Shown here: piece by piece, positions 1 through 12,862 of the stretch | Numbering within the stretch: position 1 is the first letter of the stretch | How the letters are laid out: each line of letters opens with the position of its first letter | Assembly: GCF_033115175.1 (NCBI RefSeq) | Contig: NC_084827.1 | Span: forward strand, 182,953,388 to 183,017,387 | Reading direction: 5' to 3' | Length of the DNA: 64,000 nt | Source: Lepus europaeus | Taxonomy: Eukaryota; Chordata; Mammalia; Lagomorpha; Leporidae | Notes under the pieces: model-generated | Database searches by the model: none | Told to the model about the DNA's origin: nothing | The model's input: only the letters and a program-made list of their open reading frames with translations | Position numbers and translations under genes: made by a program

Positions 1-767
1 TGTGAGGCTTGCAGGGAAGTCTATCATTTTCTTGGTAACAAAGACCAACAGGGCGCTCCTGTGCGTCACTCTCTGTCCTTGTCTGCCTTGCTGGAATGCA
101 GAGGTGATGCCTGGAGGTACAGCAGCTACATTGCAACAAGGAGGATGATGTCACCACCAGGTCTCATGGAGCGATGAGACGGAAGCAGCCAGGGTCCTCC
201 AGGACCTTGCTGAGTTAACCACGGAGGCCTTGTCCATTTTATATTCTTCCAGTTTGTATATTTAAATTCAGAGAAATGTATTACATTTAGGAACCTTTAA
301 ATATACAAGTTAGAGCTGGTGGAGATGATGGTATAGCGTTGCACATCGCAGGGCATTAACTACCGGGAGTGAGGGCCGTGTGCCAGGGCCACAGGGGAGG
401 CCGCACGGCCACGGGTCCCTCCTCCACACCCCACCCAGGGCCGCCCAGAGGTCCCTTGGGGGCATGGATTTCCTGCCCTGCCCTCCCGCGTGGGCTGTGG
501 GCCGGAGGCCTGTGCCAGCCTCGACCTTGCATCGGCCGGGACCACCCTGTGAAGACCCCGTGGGTGCAAAGCCCCCACTCCCTCCTGTTGCCCCCAAGCC
601 CTGGCCCCCCCAGTGCTAAACCACAGCCTCGTCACCCAGCGCCCGTGGGTTCCAAACCCCACGGTTTCACCTCCTCCTGAGACATCAGTGCGAGTGCAAG
701 GCAGACTCCGGAGCGGGAGGAGAAGCCCCTGCCGAAGCCGCCCACAGAGAGCGTGCAGGGGCCTCAG
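1..767. other. Left end, no gene seen
   Basis: 1-330 is AT-richer than the rest and may be an old LTR or other ancient interspersed repeat; CTTGCTGGAATGCAGAGGTGATGCCTGGAG recalls one, but I cannot assign it. 331-767 is GC-rich unique DNA. Confidence 0.4.
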
Positions 768-1085
768 GCCGGGGCGGGCGCTGCGGCACAGCGGGCAAAC
801 TCCTGCCGCAGCGCCGGCATCCCACACAGGCGCCCGTTCAAGACCCGGCTGCTCCACTTCCGATCCAGCTCTCTGCTCTGGCCTGGGGAAGAATGGAGGA
901 TGATCCAAGTCCTCGGGCCCTGCACCCGCCTGGGAGACCTGGAGGAAGCTCCTGGCTCCCGGCTTCTGCCTGGCCTGGCCCTGGCCATTGCAGCCATTTG
1001 GGGAGTGAACCAGCAGATGGAAGATCTCTCTCTCTCTCTGTAACTCTGCCTTTCAAATAAATAAATCTTAAAAAAAAAAAAAAAA
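768..1085 (+). mobile_element. CSINE (leporid C-repeat SINE), near full length
   Basis: Shows the tRNA-like head (GGGCGGGCGCTGCGGCACAG), the CTGCTCCACTTCCGATCCAG and GGGAGTGAACCAGCAGATGG blocks, a CT-rich tract, CTTTCAAATAAATAAATCTT and an A-tail. This family is specific to lagomorphs and identifies the host. Confidence 0.9.
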
Positions 1086-1514
1086 GAGGTCTCCGGGTCA
1101 GCCCCGGGGATCAGGGGAGGGTGGAGGGGCGGGCGTCTCGCCCTGGGGGTTCCAGCGTGGACGCCCCCCATGGAGGAGCAAACTGAAGCTGCCCACACGG
1201 AACGGCCGACGGCAAAAAAAGCTGGGCAGGGGAGCCTCTGCACCAGGGGGCTGTGCACCGTTATCACTGCCAGGGGAGCCGCGTGGCCCCCTCGCGACGC
1301 CATGTGTCCCACAGCCTGGGGCCATGCAGCAGGAGGCTGACGATGGCACACGTCACAGCGCAATCTCCCACGCCCGGCTGGATGTAGAATATTCTGGAAT
1401 ATGACGCAGCCAGGAAAAGCCGCCAAGGCCCGCAGACGCCAGCAGGAGCACGGAGCCCAACAGAGAGCAGCAGGCCCCACGGCACCGTCTACAGGAAGCC
1501 TGCACGGGCATGGC
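1086..1514. other. Gene-free spacer between CSINE and minisatellite
   Basis: GC-rich sequence with no supported exon. The last bases grade into the minisatellite at 1515. Confidence 0.6.
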
Positions 1515-2905
1515 TCTGGGGGGAGGGGGCCGTGGGGGCACCTACACAGGGGGAGGGGGCCGTGGGGCACCCACACAGGGGGAGGGGGATGTGGGGGCAT
1601 GCACACAGGGGAGGGTCCATGGGGCACCCACACAGGGGGAGGGGGACGTGGGGCACCACACAGGGGGAGGGGGATGTGGGAGCATGCACACAGGGGAGGG
1701 TCCATGGGGCACGCACACAGGGGAGGGTCCGTGGGGCACCCACACAGGGGAGGGTCCATGGGGCACCCACACAGGGGGAGGGGGACATGGGGCACCCACA
1801 CAAGGGAGGGGGACGTGGGGCACGCACACAGGGGAGGGTCCGTGGGGCACCCACACAGGGGGAGGGGGACATGGGGGACCCACACAGGGGAGGGGGCCAT
1901 GGGGGCACGCACACAGGGGAGGGTCCGTGGGGCACCCACACAGGGGGAGGGGGCCGTGGGGGCATGCACACAGGGGAGGGTCCATGGGGCACCCACACAG
2001 GGGAGGATCCATGGGGCACACACACAGGGGGAGGGGGCCGTGGGGCATGCACACAGGGGAGGGGGCCGTGGGGCACCCACACAGGGGAGGGTCCGTGGGG
2101 CACACACACAGGGGAGGGGGACGTGGGGGCACGCACATAGGGGGAGGGGGACGTGGGGCACGCACACAGGGGGAGGGTCCGTGGGGCACGCACACAGGGG
2201 AGGGGGCCGTGGGGCACACACACAGGGGAGGGGGATGTGGGGCACACACACAGGGGAGGGTCCGTGGGGCACCCACACAGGGGAGGGGGACGTGGGGCAC
2301 CCACACAGGGGAGGGTCCGTGGGGCACCCACACAGGGGAGGGGGACGTGGGGCACGCACACAGGGGAGGGGTCCGTGGGGCATGCACACAGGGGAGGGGG
2401 ACGTGGGGGCATGCACACAGGGGAGGGTCCGTGGGGCACGCACACAGGGGAGGGTCCGTGGGGCACGCACACAGGGGAGGGTCCGTGGGGCACGCACACA
2501 GGGGAGGGGGACGTGGGGGCACGCACACAGGGGAGGGTCCGTGGGGCACGCACACAGGGGAGGGGGACATGGGGGCATGCACACAGGGGAGGGTCCGTGG
2601 GGCACGCACACAGGGGAGGGGGACGTGGGGGCATGCACACAGGGGAGGGTCCGTGGGGCACGCACACAGGGGAGGGGGACGTGGGGGCATGCACACAGGG
2701 GAGGGTCCGTGGGGCACCCACACAGGGGAGGACCCATGGGGCACGCACACAGGGGAGGGTCCGTGGGGCACCCACACAGGGGGAGGGGGCCGTGGGGCAC
2801 GCACACAGGGGAGGGTCCGTGGGGCACCCACACAGGGGAGGGGGACGTGGGGGCATGCACACAGGGGAGGGTCCGTGTGGCACGCAGTCAGGGGAGGGTC
2901 CGTGG
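1515..2905 (+). repeat. 28-30 bp G-rich minisatellite, about 48 copies
   Basis: Units of the form GGGGAGGGTCCGTGGGGCAC followed by GCACACAG or CCACACAG. Variants alternate between GGGTCCGTGG and GGGGGACGTGG cores. Unit length varies by one or two bases, so all frames on both strands stay open for 400-700 codons; these are not genes. Confidence 0.97.
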
Positions 2906-5734
2906 GGCACGGTGACCCTGGGGAGGTGCGGCAGGGAGCGTCCAGGAGCCCAGGCAGGTCGGGGCGCTGGGCTGGGTGTGGCGCACGTGCGTGCCCCACG
3001 TGGCTCGGGGCGGCTGTGCCTTTGGGACACCCTTGGAACACAGCACAAAGGCTTTGCAGCAAACAGCCGGGCCGGGACCCCCTCTGCAGGGGCCGGAGCT
3101 GAGCCCTGGGGGACTCACAGGTGGCTGCCTCTGTTCCCGGCCAGCCTGGGTCGCCACCCACAGGCCTTGTGTGCAGCGAGGACTGGGGACAGGGGCAGTA
3201 GCTGGGACCAGGGGCCCTGCTGGAATCTGGGGACAGACACTACCCCAAACCGGCACTCAGGCCTGCTGTGCAGGGCTCTGTTCCGAGGACCAGCAACTGA
3301 ACCTGGGGCCGCGGTTGACCAGATGTCCAGACAGGCCCAGGGGCAGGGCTGGTAGCTGCTGTCAGAGAGGCACCTGTGAGAGACCCCCATGGAGCCCCCA
3401 CCCCACCCACAGTTCCACCCCATTCCACCTCCGCCCCCACCCCACCCCCTCTCCTATCCACCTCCGCCCCCACCCCACCCCCCTCTCCTCCCCTCCCCTG
3501 CTGGGGGCTGCACTTCCCCCACTGGTCCAGCACCCGCCCCGCTGTGGCTCTGGCCTCTGTGTCCGTTCTCCACTGAGCCCCCACAGTGTGGAAGTGGCTT
3601 CGTGGCCGGCGTCCCAGAGCCCGGAGACCTGAGTCCCAGGCTGGACGCTCGCGAGGAGGCTCCCGGGACCCAGGAGGCAACCGGGCCGAGGCCCTGGGTG
3701 AGCGGAGGAGCTGCTCCTGGGGCTGCTCGGGGCACAAGGAGCCCAGTGGAGCCAGCGCTGAGCTGACAGTGGGGGAGGAGCCAGGCCTGGACATGCGGAT
3801 GAGGGGCCGGGAGTGACAAGGGTTGAGGGGCGTGGCCAGACCCTGCCCCCACCTCCTGCTGTTCACCACAGCCAAGGTCTCCGACGCCCACAGCTCCGAC
3901 GCCCACAGCTCCGGTCTTTTTGATCTCGTCAGAGACCCGGGGAACCCCCGGACACTGAGTGCTGCGCACCAAGGGGCCGAGAGCCAGGCTGGGCCTCAGG
4001 CACCCGGCCTGGGCCTGCTGCGGAGACCACCTCGGCTCAGCCCAGCGGCCCAGGGTGACCCCGGCTTTCCCCTGAGCTGCGGGTGTGGGTCCAGCCAGCT
4101 CCGTGGACCAGGAGGGCAGAGTCCCTCCTGACGGGGCCGAGGGCCAGCAGCCAGACCCCACCACCGCTCCCGACCAGTCCCCTCCCAGCCCTCCCAACCC
4201 CCATCCCCCCAGCAGGTGGCAGGCCCCTCACCCACTGTGCCTGCAGGGGCTGCCGTCGGAGGAGGGGCATCGCCAACTGCACCACAGACCCCCGCCCCCA
4301 GGAAGGCCAGGGCTGCACACTGGGTCCCGAGTGGGCTTGAGCTGTGGGGTCCATCCCGGGCTCTGGCAGCAGGCACGGGACACAGTGGTGCCTCCACTCA
4401 GTCTGTGCTGCCCCTGCCCCTGGAGAGACCCGGGGGGCTGGGCTGCCGCGAGGACTGAGGGGGGCGCTACCACTCGCCTGTCTCCTCTTCAAAGCCAGCC
4501 AGGCTCGGACAGCCACAGCCACAGCCGACAGCCATGTTGGCTCTGGCAGCTCTGGGCAGCCCAGCCAGAGTAGAGTGCTTTGCGGGGTTATGCTGGGTCC
4601 AGTGTCCGCCTGGAGACGGAAGCCCACGGTGGCTCCCAGGGGCGGCACAGCACCCCCAGGCAGGCGGGGCCCGAGCAGGGGCCGGAGTGGGGCAGAGCTG
4701 ACCCGGCTCCGGCTGCAAAGCGAGGGCAGTGCGGCCAGCTGCCCACGAGGCTGAGACCAGCCAGAGGCCGCCCGCGGGGCAATCAGAGGGGGCGGCCCAG
4801 GGGGCTCTGCCCACAGCAGTGCTGGACGCGGGCCTGACAGGGGGTCTCGGCACATGCTGGCGTCCAGTGCAGACTCTGGGGAGGGGTACAGTCTGTCCAC
4901 AGGGCAGGTGGCCGTCACTGCCAGCGGGCCTGGCGCTTCTCCTGTCCACGCAGGAGCTCCGTCCCGGCTGCCCCAGCCCCAGCAGCCCCTTTCTCCTTCC
5001 TGCCCCCAGTGTGACTCCTGCCAGGGCCCGTGCAGCCACGCAGGGTCTGTCTCCAGGCTCAGCCCTGCTGTAGGCCGGCTCGGCACTGCCCTCCTGACAG
5101 GCCTCGGCGTGGCCTTGTCAGCCACTCCCCCCACAGGCATCCCGGCCGCCCCGCCCGGTGGCAACGCACGGATGCTGCCTGGAGTACGGGCGGATGGGCG
5201 GCTCCTGAGCCCCTGGTTCCCGTTCTCGGGGGCTGCACACTAGTCCACCCCCGCCAGCGGCACTCAAGGGCCCCCGTGCGTCCACACCCCCGCCCCAGTG
5301 TTGTCCGAGCTCTGGATTCGGGCCAGCCTGGTGGGCGCGGGGCGTTCTCCCGGGACTCTGATTTGCATTCTGCTCTGTGCCTTCTCTGGAGAGACGGACC
5401 CTCAGGCCCTTCCACACCGACTCCAGCCCAGCCGAGCCCCGGGGGGCCACCATGGGACCTTGGCCAGGAACCAGCAGGTGAAGGAGGGGCCTCTTTCCTG
5501 GGAGCCCCGAGGTTCCCCGGCTTCTGGCTGTCGCGGCTGCCGCGAGAACCCGCGGGCCGGGCTTTCTCACGGTTTCAGTTACAAACCCCAAGCGGTTTAG
5601 CCATGGGATGAATTAAAAGGATCAGAAGTCTCCCTTCTCTGCCCCTGCCTCTCACCTTGCTTTCTGGCTGGCGAGGACCCCCCCCCCCCAGAGCCCCTCC
5701 TCCCTCCTGGGACCGGCGTTCTCAGCACTGCTGA

Positions 5735-5930
5735 GCACCAATTAATTTGTCTCATTTACATGAAAAAGTGCAGGAGATGTCTTTTTCCATAATTAACTAT
5801 ATTTTGCAAGGCATTAAAATTCTGCAGCCCTGCCCACAACAGCACCCTATTCACTGCAGAGATAAGTGCTGGGGGTGTGGAGGGACCGGCGGGGAGGGCC
5901 AGGCCTCACTTATGCATATGCATGAGGGGC
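5735..5930. promoter_or_regulatory. AT-rich island, possible conserved enhancer
   Basis: In GC-rich surroundings, 5735-5830 is AT-rich and non-repetitive, with homeodomain-type words ATTAAT (5741), ATAATTAACT (5789) and CATTAAAAT (5811). GATAAG follows near 5861 and the perfect palindrome ATGCATATGCAT (POU-like) is at 5912-5923. No SINE or open frame explains it. Confidence 0.4.
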
Positions 5931-6650
5931 GGCCGCTGGGTGCTGCACCTGCTGCAGGGGCTACCGCTGAGGCCGCACCCCCCAAGAGCTCTGGACAGGC
6001 TCTCTCTGGGGAGCCCCTTCTTCCCAAGGCCAGGCAGGGCACAGTCCCTGCCTTCTAGAACCTTCCCCGGGGCCGGTGCTGAGGGCAGAGTCTCCTGCCT
6101 CCCCTCCTCCCGTCCCACCTGGCTTCCAGCCAGAAAGAGCCCCTGTCCCCGGAGGGCCGACTGCCCCCCTGCTGCGGGCTCTGCCCTGCTCGGTGGGGTC
6201 CAGCGTGAGGACCGAGGGGGCAGCCTGCCCCTTGGCTGTGCTGTGAGCGCCCCTCCCCACTGCCCTCGGGGAGGAAGGTGGCAGCTGAGAGGCGGGGTGC
6301 AGCCTGCCTGGTTCTCCCCAGCACCCCCTCGTCCTAGCGGCTGGCCCAGGGTGGAGGGGGACTGGGCGGCCGATCTCTCTGCCCTGTTTCCCAGGGAGCA
6401 GCAGCAGGTGGGTGCCTGGTGGGCAGAAAGGTCACCGCAGTGTGGGGGACAAGATCCGGGCACAGACAAGGGGGGGGCCCCGTGGGTCAGCACAGGAAGC
6501 CCCAGCCGCTGGCCTTGACCCAGGCCTGTACTCCTGGTCAGCACCCATCATGTCCACACACCTGCCGTCCTCCCCGGAAGGCAGCACGGGCAGGACACTG
6601 CCCTGAGCTTTGCTGACCAGCTCTGCTCCCCAGGGCGGCCTCTCAGTCAC

Positions 6651-6759
6651 CTCGCAGATGTCCCCAGCGTCGAAGGCACGCAGGGGCCACAGCAGCACGC
6701 GCCGGCAGAGGTGACGCTCCATGGGCTGCGTGTAGCCCTTGTAGCCGCCTGGGTGCTCC
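6651..6759 (-). other. Orphan exon-like segment A
   Basis: The minus strand has an acceptor (GCACCTGCGCCCAG|G) and donor (TGCGAG|GTGACT) around a 109-nt open segment. It reads EHPGGYKGYTQPMERHLCRR... and ends AFDAGDICE. Residue content is more balanced than the random frames nearby. I do not recognise the protein, and no neighbouring exon was found. Confidence 0.25.
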
Positions 6760-7071
6760 CTGGGCGCAGGTGCGCCCGGCCCCGCCCCTACCACCTTGCC
6801 GTGCAGACAGAGCAGGCCCGGGGACCGCAGGGCAGGGCCAGCTCTCCTGTGCTCGAGGAAACCAAGGAGGCGCCAGCACCCCAGTGTGCCCGGTGCGGAG
6901 AGCTGCCGCACCCGCGGGCTGGGAGAGACCATCTGCTGGCGCCCTCTCCAGGAGTCCACGCGGGCACCGCCCACTTAGGTGAGAGCAGGGCAAGCATTTC
7001 ATCACCGCCAGTTGCTTCAAATGAAGCCACGGTTGCCCCGAGACTCCCTTGTACGTACCCCAGTGTGTGCA

Positions 7072-7675
7072 CTTTGTGCGCGTGCTCTGTGTGTGTGCTC
7101 TGTGTGTGTGCACTCGTGTGTGTGCCCTGTGTGTGCCCTGTGTGTGCACCTGTGTGTGTGCTCTGTGTGTGTGCCCTGTATGTGTGTGTACCTGTGTGTG
7201 TGCACTCGTGTGTGTGCCGTGTGTGCACCTGTGTGTGTGCACTAGTGTGTGTGCTCTGTGTGTGTGCCCTGTATGTGTGTGAACCTGTGTGTGTACTCGT
7301 GTGTGTGCCCTGTGTGTGCACCTGTGTGTGCACTAGTGTGTGTGCTCTGTGTGTGTGCCCTGTATGTGTGTGAACCTGTGTGTGCACTCGTGTGTGTGCC
7401 CTGTGTGTGCACCTGTGTGTGTGCACTAGTGTGTGTGCTCTGTGTGTGTGCCCTGTATGTGTGTGAACCTGTGTGTGTGCACTCGTGTGTGTACCTCTGT
7501 GTGTGCCCTGTATGTGTGTGTGCACTCGTGTGTGTACCTCTGTGTGTGCCCTGTATGTGTGTGCACCTGTGTGTGTACCTGCATGTGTGCCTTGTGTGTG
7601 TGCCCTGTGTGTGCGTCCATCTGCACATGTGACATTGGTGCACCCGTGTGTGTGCGTGTGTGTGTGTGTGTGTCG
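7072..7675 (+). repeat. TG-rich minisatellite with about 92-bp higher-order unit
   Basis: GTGTGTGTGCNCTGTGTGTG blocks. A longer unit containing ACTAGTGTGTGTGCTCTGTG repeats at 7241, 7332 and 7425. It ends in a short pure (TG)n at about 7650-7672. Confidence 0.95.
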
Positions 7676-10600
7676 GGGCACACCCCTGTCCTGAGGGGAG
7701 CAGTGAGGACTGGGAGGGGACAAAGCCTCAGCTTCAGCTTCTGCAAAACTCAGGAAACACGGGCACGGGGGCCACCGTCACCTGTCACTCTCGAGCCGGA
7801 TGTCAGGCACGGTGACTGCCGTCACCTGTCATCCTCACGTCACAGGTCACTGTCACCTGTCATCCTCACTTCCTGCCGGTGAGAAGCCAGCTCAGCTCCA
7901 GCCCGACTGACAGGGACGGGGCAGTAAAGGGCTACGGTGGCCTTGCGGCGCCCCCAGGGGACACGGGCGCGGTCCAGCCTGCAGAGGCCTGGGTGCACAG
8001 CAGCTCCGCCCTCCCCTCCAGGGCCAGGACCTGCTGGGGCCGTGGGCAGAGCCCCGGCCAGGGAGGGAGCAGACAGGGCTGGGTCTGCTTCTGCCGGGCC
8101 ACAGCGGTCAGTCACGAGCCACACGCGGCCGCCCGTCCTGGGCTCCCGGGCACGGGGTGGGCAGCGGCCCCCAGCGAGACGCCTCACACCTGACCTTGCT
8201 GCCCACACAGCTGCCCGGGTGGGCATGTGCGTGCCTGAAGCCCCTCCCCCATGCACCGGGCCTCCCCCACCTGCCCAGCAGTGGCTGAGGTCATAGAACC
8301 AGGCTCAGGCAGGGGCGTGCTGGTGTCTGGCCCAGGGCACCCCAAGCTCTCTGACCGGGGACGTCTCCCTACAGCCGGTTCCAAGCCCTGGGGGTGGGGA
8401 CTGGCACTTGGGCAACTCCACAGCCAAGAGGCAGAGCCCGGGCGCCCTCTCCTCCACAGGCAGGGGCCACCTTCCAACGAGGCCGGGGACAGACGCCAGC
8501 CCCTCCATGCTTCTCCTCTCTGGCCACACAGCTCTGACTCCAGGGCTGGAGCCACAGTAGGGTCCTGCAGCCCAGGCCACACCCGCCCTGCCACGGAGTG
8601 CTGTCCCCCCTGGCAGGCTGGGGGCGTGGCCATGAATGGGAGGCTGTGTGTGCGGGGCGGGGACCAGGATGGCGCAGGCCCCGACACCGTCCACTCTCCC
8701 TGCTCGGAGGGGGATGTGACGTCCCAGAGCCGCTTCCCCAGAATGAGGGGCCACGCCAGGCCGCAGAGGGGCAGTGCTGGCCGCTCCCTGCCCGGAGGCC
8801 TCCCAGCGAGGGGACATGGGCCTTGGCGGTAGGGACCCAGACCCTGGCCGTAGGGACACAGGTGCTGTTGGGCCCCCCACCGTCTGGACGTGCACCCCAG
8901 CCAGGGCTGGGACAGAGGGGCTTTGCCCCCTCAGAGCAGGCGACAACCCAGGGCACCCCCAGCCCTGCCCTCCCAAGGTCCCTGGGATGGCAGGACAGGG
9001 GTCCCCGTCCAGACAGAGAAGTCTGGGGTCGGCTGGAGAGAGGTGGGACTCCCGGGGAGCTGAGCCTGGATCCCCGTTCCTCTGCCCCCCGGGCAGGGGC
9101 TGCCCAGCCGGCCACACACTGCTGCTCTGCTCACAGGACTGTGGGACCCAGTGGGGACTCTGCCCCCCTGCTGGTCACTCGCTGTCACTTCTGATGATGG
9201 AACACAGCCTGGTTTTGACACCTCGTGTCCCCGTGGGGCCTCCCCAGGCCCCCTTCCAGGCACAGGCCTCCCCTGGCGTTGCTGTCCCCACCGGGTCTCA
9301 GGGAGGCCTGGCCAGAGCCGCGTCCATGCTCCCGGCCCTGGCTGAGACCTCCTGGAGACCGGGCTGTGGACCCCAGGGCAGGACCACCCAGAGGGCCGGG
9401 CTCTTCCTGGCGGTGCTCTGACCCCAGGACCCCACCGAGAGCCCCTGCCCCCGAGCGTCCCCTCCTGCACTGCCTGAGCCCTGTGCTGCCGCGGTGGCTC
9501 CTCGGCCGGGGCTCTGCCCTCTCCGCTCCAGGCCCATGGCTCGGGGTCCACTGTGTAGGCTCAGCGGCTGCCCCAGGATGACCGAGCCGCCCTGACATCT
9601 GGCCACCAGCCAGGCCCGGCCTGGGGCCCTGACCCTGGCTCCACGCTGAGACGGTGGGCCCGAGGGTTCCAGGCCCCTTCCAGCCTCAGGAAGCCCGTTC
9701 GGGGGAGGGGGGTCACGCCAGCACGCGGCTGCTGCAGGGGCCATGCCGGCACCGCAGGCTGCCGCTGGCTTCCAGCTCACAAGGCACGGGCGGGGCCTGT
9801 GGTTCAGGGACCCACGCACTCGCTTTGAATTCCTCTGGTGAGAAAGAAGACACGGGGGCTGCGGTCAGCAGTGGCTCAGGACTGAGTCACTTGACGAAAA
9901 CGTCAATCAAGACGCTCGGAAAGCAGTGGTGTGCAGGATCTCTGGGAGGGAGCGCAGACAGGGCCGTGGGGGCGGCGACCTCCGTCCACCATCACCGCCC
10001 CCAGGGCCGGGACGCGGGCAAGGGCTGTCCTTGGCCACTGGGTGTAGACGCCTGCATCAGGTACACCCAGCCCCGCTGGGGATGTGCCGGGCCCTGGAAG
10101 AAGATAAGCAAAGAGCAGCCTCGGCTTCCTGTCTCCCCAGGTGGCTGCAGAGCCAGAGGCCTGGCAGGAAGTCCGCCCTGGGGGCCTGGGCGGGGACGTG
10201 GACTCGCAGAGCCTCTGCCCCCTGAAGTCTCTGGACGAGCAGGGGGCCCACGGTGGACGTAGAGGGGATCTGAGGGGTGCAGTTCCTTGGGTCCCCAGCG
10301 TGTGGCTGTGGTGGTGAGAGCCGGGGACCTGTCACCAGCAGCAGACGGGCTACTCGCCAGGCGCTCCGCTCTCTTCTGTGTGTCCCTAGAAGGGCAGGCA
10401 CACTGCCGGCAAGCTGCTGCAGATGACCCCGGGACCACAGGCTGTGAGCATGGGTGGGCCCCTGGCGGGCTCAGGAGCACCAGCAGTCTGACGGAGGCGG
10501 CCAGCTCCGGAGGCCAGGGAGGTGTGCAAGCAATGCCCAAGCGCACCCAGGTCCTGCAGAGCCGGTGGCGACAGCGTGGGTGGGCAGCCCAAGCTCCCCG

Positions 10601-12654
10601 GCCCCTCCGCTTCGAACCGTGTGCCCCGCCCCGCAGCCACTGACCAGCTACCTTCTCCCCCGGGCTCGGGGCACCCCCACCCTGCTGTGAGCTGCCCTCA
10701 CGCGTCCACCATCGTCCCGGCCGGCGTGGCCGGTGCCAGACACAGCTCCGTGCACTTTCAGCGCTGAATCTCCGCTCCTCGGTGAGGCTCCGGGAACAGC
10801 ATGGACAACCGAGGGGTGCGGCCCTGCCTGTGCCCGCGTGGACCTGAACACAGCACAGGGCAGGGCTTTCAGGCCGGCACCTGGGTCACAGCCAGCAATG
10901 GACACGGGGCACGCACAGCCCAGCTGGCAGGCCCTGCAGCCCTGGGTTCCCACACACGTGCAGGACGAGGAAGGGCCCTGACCTGTGCAGTGGTCCTGCC
11001 AGGTCCAGCCTCCAGCTCTGGGCCGGGGCACACTGGCCCCTGAGCCCCTGGACAAGCCGCGGTGTGCAGCATGGACACAGCAGGGTTGGCACTGCCTCCC
11101 CGACCAGCCCCGGGCAGGACGGAGCCCAGGGGTCCTTCTGGAAGGTCCACAGATGAGCGAGAGGGTGGCGCTGGACCTGATGGCCCCTGTGCCCGCGCCT
11201 GTCCCACCAGCGGGGGTGGTGCTACCTTGGAGCACCCTGGGAAGACCTCCACCCAAATTTACTGAGTGACTGTGGGGGTTGCCGGTGGCTCCCAGCCACA
11301 GTTTCCCCACGTGGAGGTAGGGGCTGCAGACCCCCACTGGTCAGGGGCGTGAACAGATGGGCATGGTGCCAGGGGCTGGGTCTGGGTGAGGTCTGGGCCA
11401 TGAGCCCCCCGCGCGGGACCCCAGCCTCACCTCCTGAGCTGAGCGAGGGGATTCCCCACAATGGCGCCCTCCCTCCAGGGGCTCCTGGGGCATCGGGAGC
11501 TGAGCTGCCCGTCCACCTGTCCTCTGGCTGCACAGCAGGACAGGGGCCGCTCCTAGAGCCACCTGAGTGAGCCCGCGAGTGGCGCTGAGAGAGGGGAGCA
11601 CAGGATCCCGACTCCTTGCTGCGGGGCGGGAGGACCCAGCAGCTGCACACGGGAAAGGACCAGTCCCAGGTCAGAATCCAGTGATGGGACCCAGGGCAGC
11701 CTCAGCAGTCACCAGCCTCCAGGTCAGCATGGCCAGCGTCCAAGCCACCCCTGCAGACACAAAGGAGCCACGCTGGTGCTCCCCAGAGACCACGGGCCCA
11801 GCAGTGACCCTGGCAGTGACCACGGGCCCTACAGTCCACACTGGCATGGACTACACACCCTCGCCGTCCCAAAGTTCCCCTGTGAGGGGCGAGCTCGCAT
11901 CCCCTCAGATCCCCATGACTCGGGAGCCCCAGGTGGCGTTGTGGGCGGCCTTGGGAGGGCGGGGGTCAGGTATGCGGCAGTGCCCATGGGGGAGGCCCCC
12001 ACTGGCTGCCGCTCTCGGCAGGTGCGCGACAGGTGAGCCCCTGGCCCTCTGGCTCCCTCATCACCCCTATGTCCACCCCCGCTCACCGCTCCCCGGGGCC
12101 AGGGGGGGGAGGCAGGGGGGAGTAGTGCCCCCAGGACTCCTCACCCCTGGAAGCCCCCAGGCGGGCCAGGGCACAGCGCCTCCAGGTGTCCCTGCCCAGC
12201 CCACGGACCCCACCTCAGCCACACGGCTCTCCCCACTTCCTGGGCTCAGTGAGTGGGGCACAGAGCGAATGAGGCCGACGCCACCCCGGCCACCTCCCGG
12301 CCTCCCACCTGCACATGCCCCCCAGAGCCACAGCTGCTGGCCAGCAAGCCAGGGGGCACTGGTCTCTGCTCACTCGCCCAAGAGTGCCCCCTGCCCCAGC
12401 CCGTCCTCTCCGTCCAGCTCACTGCCCCTGGGCATCGGCGCCTCCGTCATCCACCACCCTCGGCCGGGGACGCTTCCCTGGTGGGCACAGCGGCTACCCT
12501 GGGTGACCAGAGCCCTCCGTGCAGAACACAGGACCGTGAGAAGGGATCATGGGGAGGAGGTGGTGGTCACACCCTCCCCACCCGGTGGACAAACCATGGC
12601 CGCCCTCCAGGGGGCGGCTCCTCCCTGCTGGCAGGCAAGGAGCCAGGCCCTGCC

Positions 12655-12862
12655 TGGGACGAGGACAGAGCAGGGTGAGGACAGAGCGAAGGGCACGAGG
12701 ACGGACAGAACAGGGCGAGGACAGAACAGGGCAAGGATGGACAGAACAGGATGAAGACAGAACAGGGCGAGGACAGAACAGGGTGAGGACAGAACAGGAC
12801 AAGGATGGACAGTACCGGGCGAGGACGGACAGACCAGGGCGAGGACGGACAGACGTCGTAGG
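12655..12862 (+). repeat. Purine-rich tandem repeat GAGGACAGAACAGGGC
   Basis: Degenerate 16-bp units (GAGGACAGAACAGGGC and GAGGACGGACAG variants), nearly all purine plus C. Confidence 0.9.

Larger units (their letters stand above)
2906..7071. other. Gene-free intergenic DNA
   Basis: GC-rich, with a C-rich simple stretch at 3380-3500, a short CTCCGACGCCCACAG duplication at 3885-3912, and the AT-rich island at 5.73 kb and exon-like segment A listed separately. No gene is supported. Confidence 0.6.

Noticed and set aside
764-2860. Long open frames (up to about 700 codons) on both strands over the first minisatellite
   Set aside because: The frames come from a 28-30 bp tandem array with no stops in any phase, are equally open on both strands, and encode only repeat peptides.
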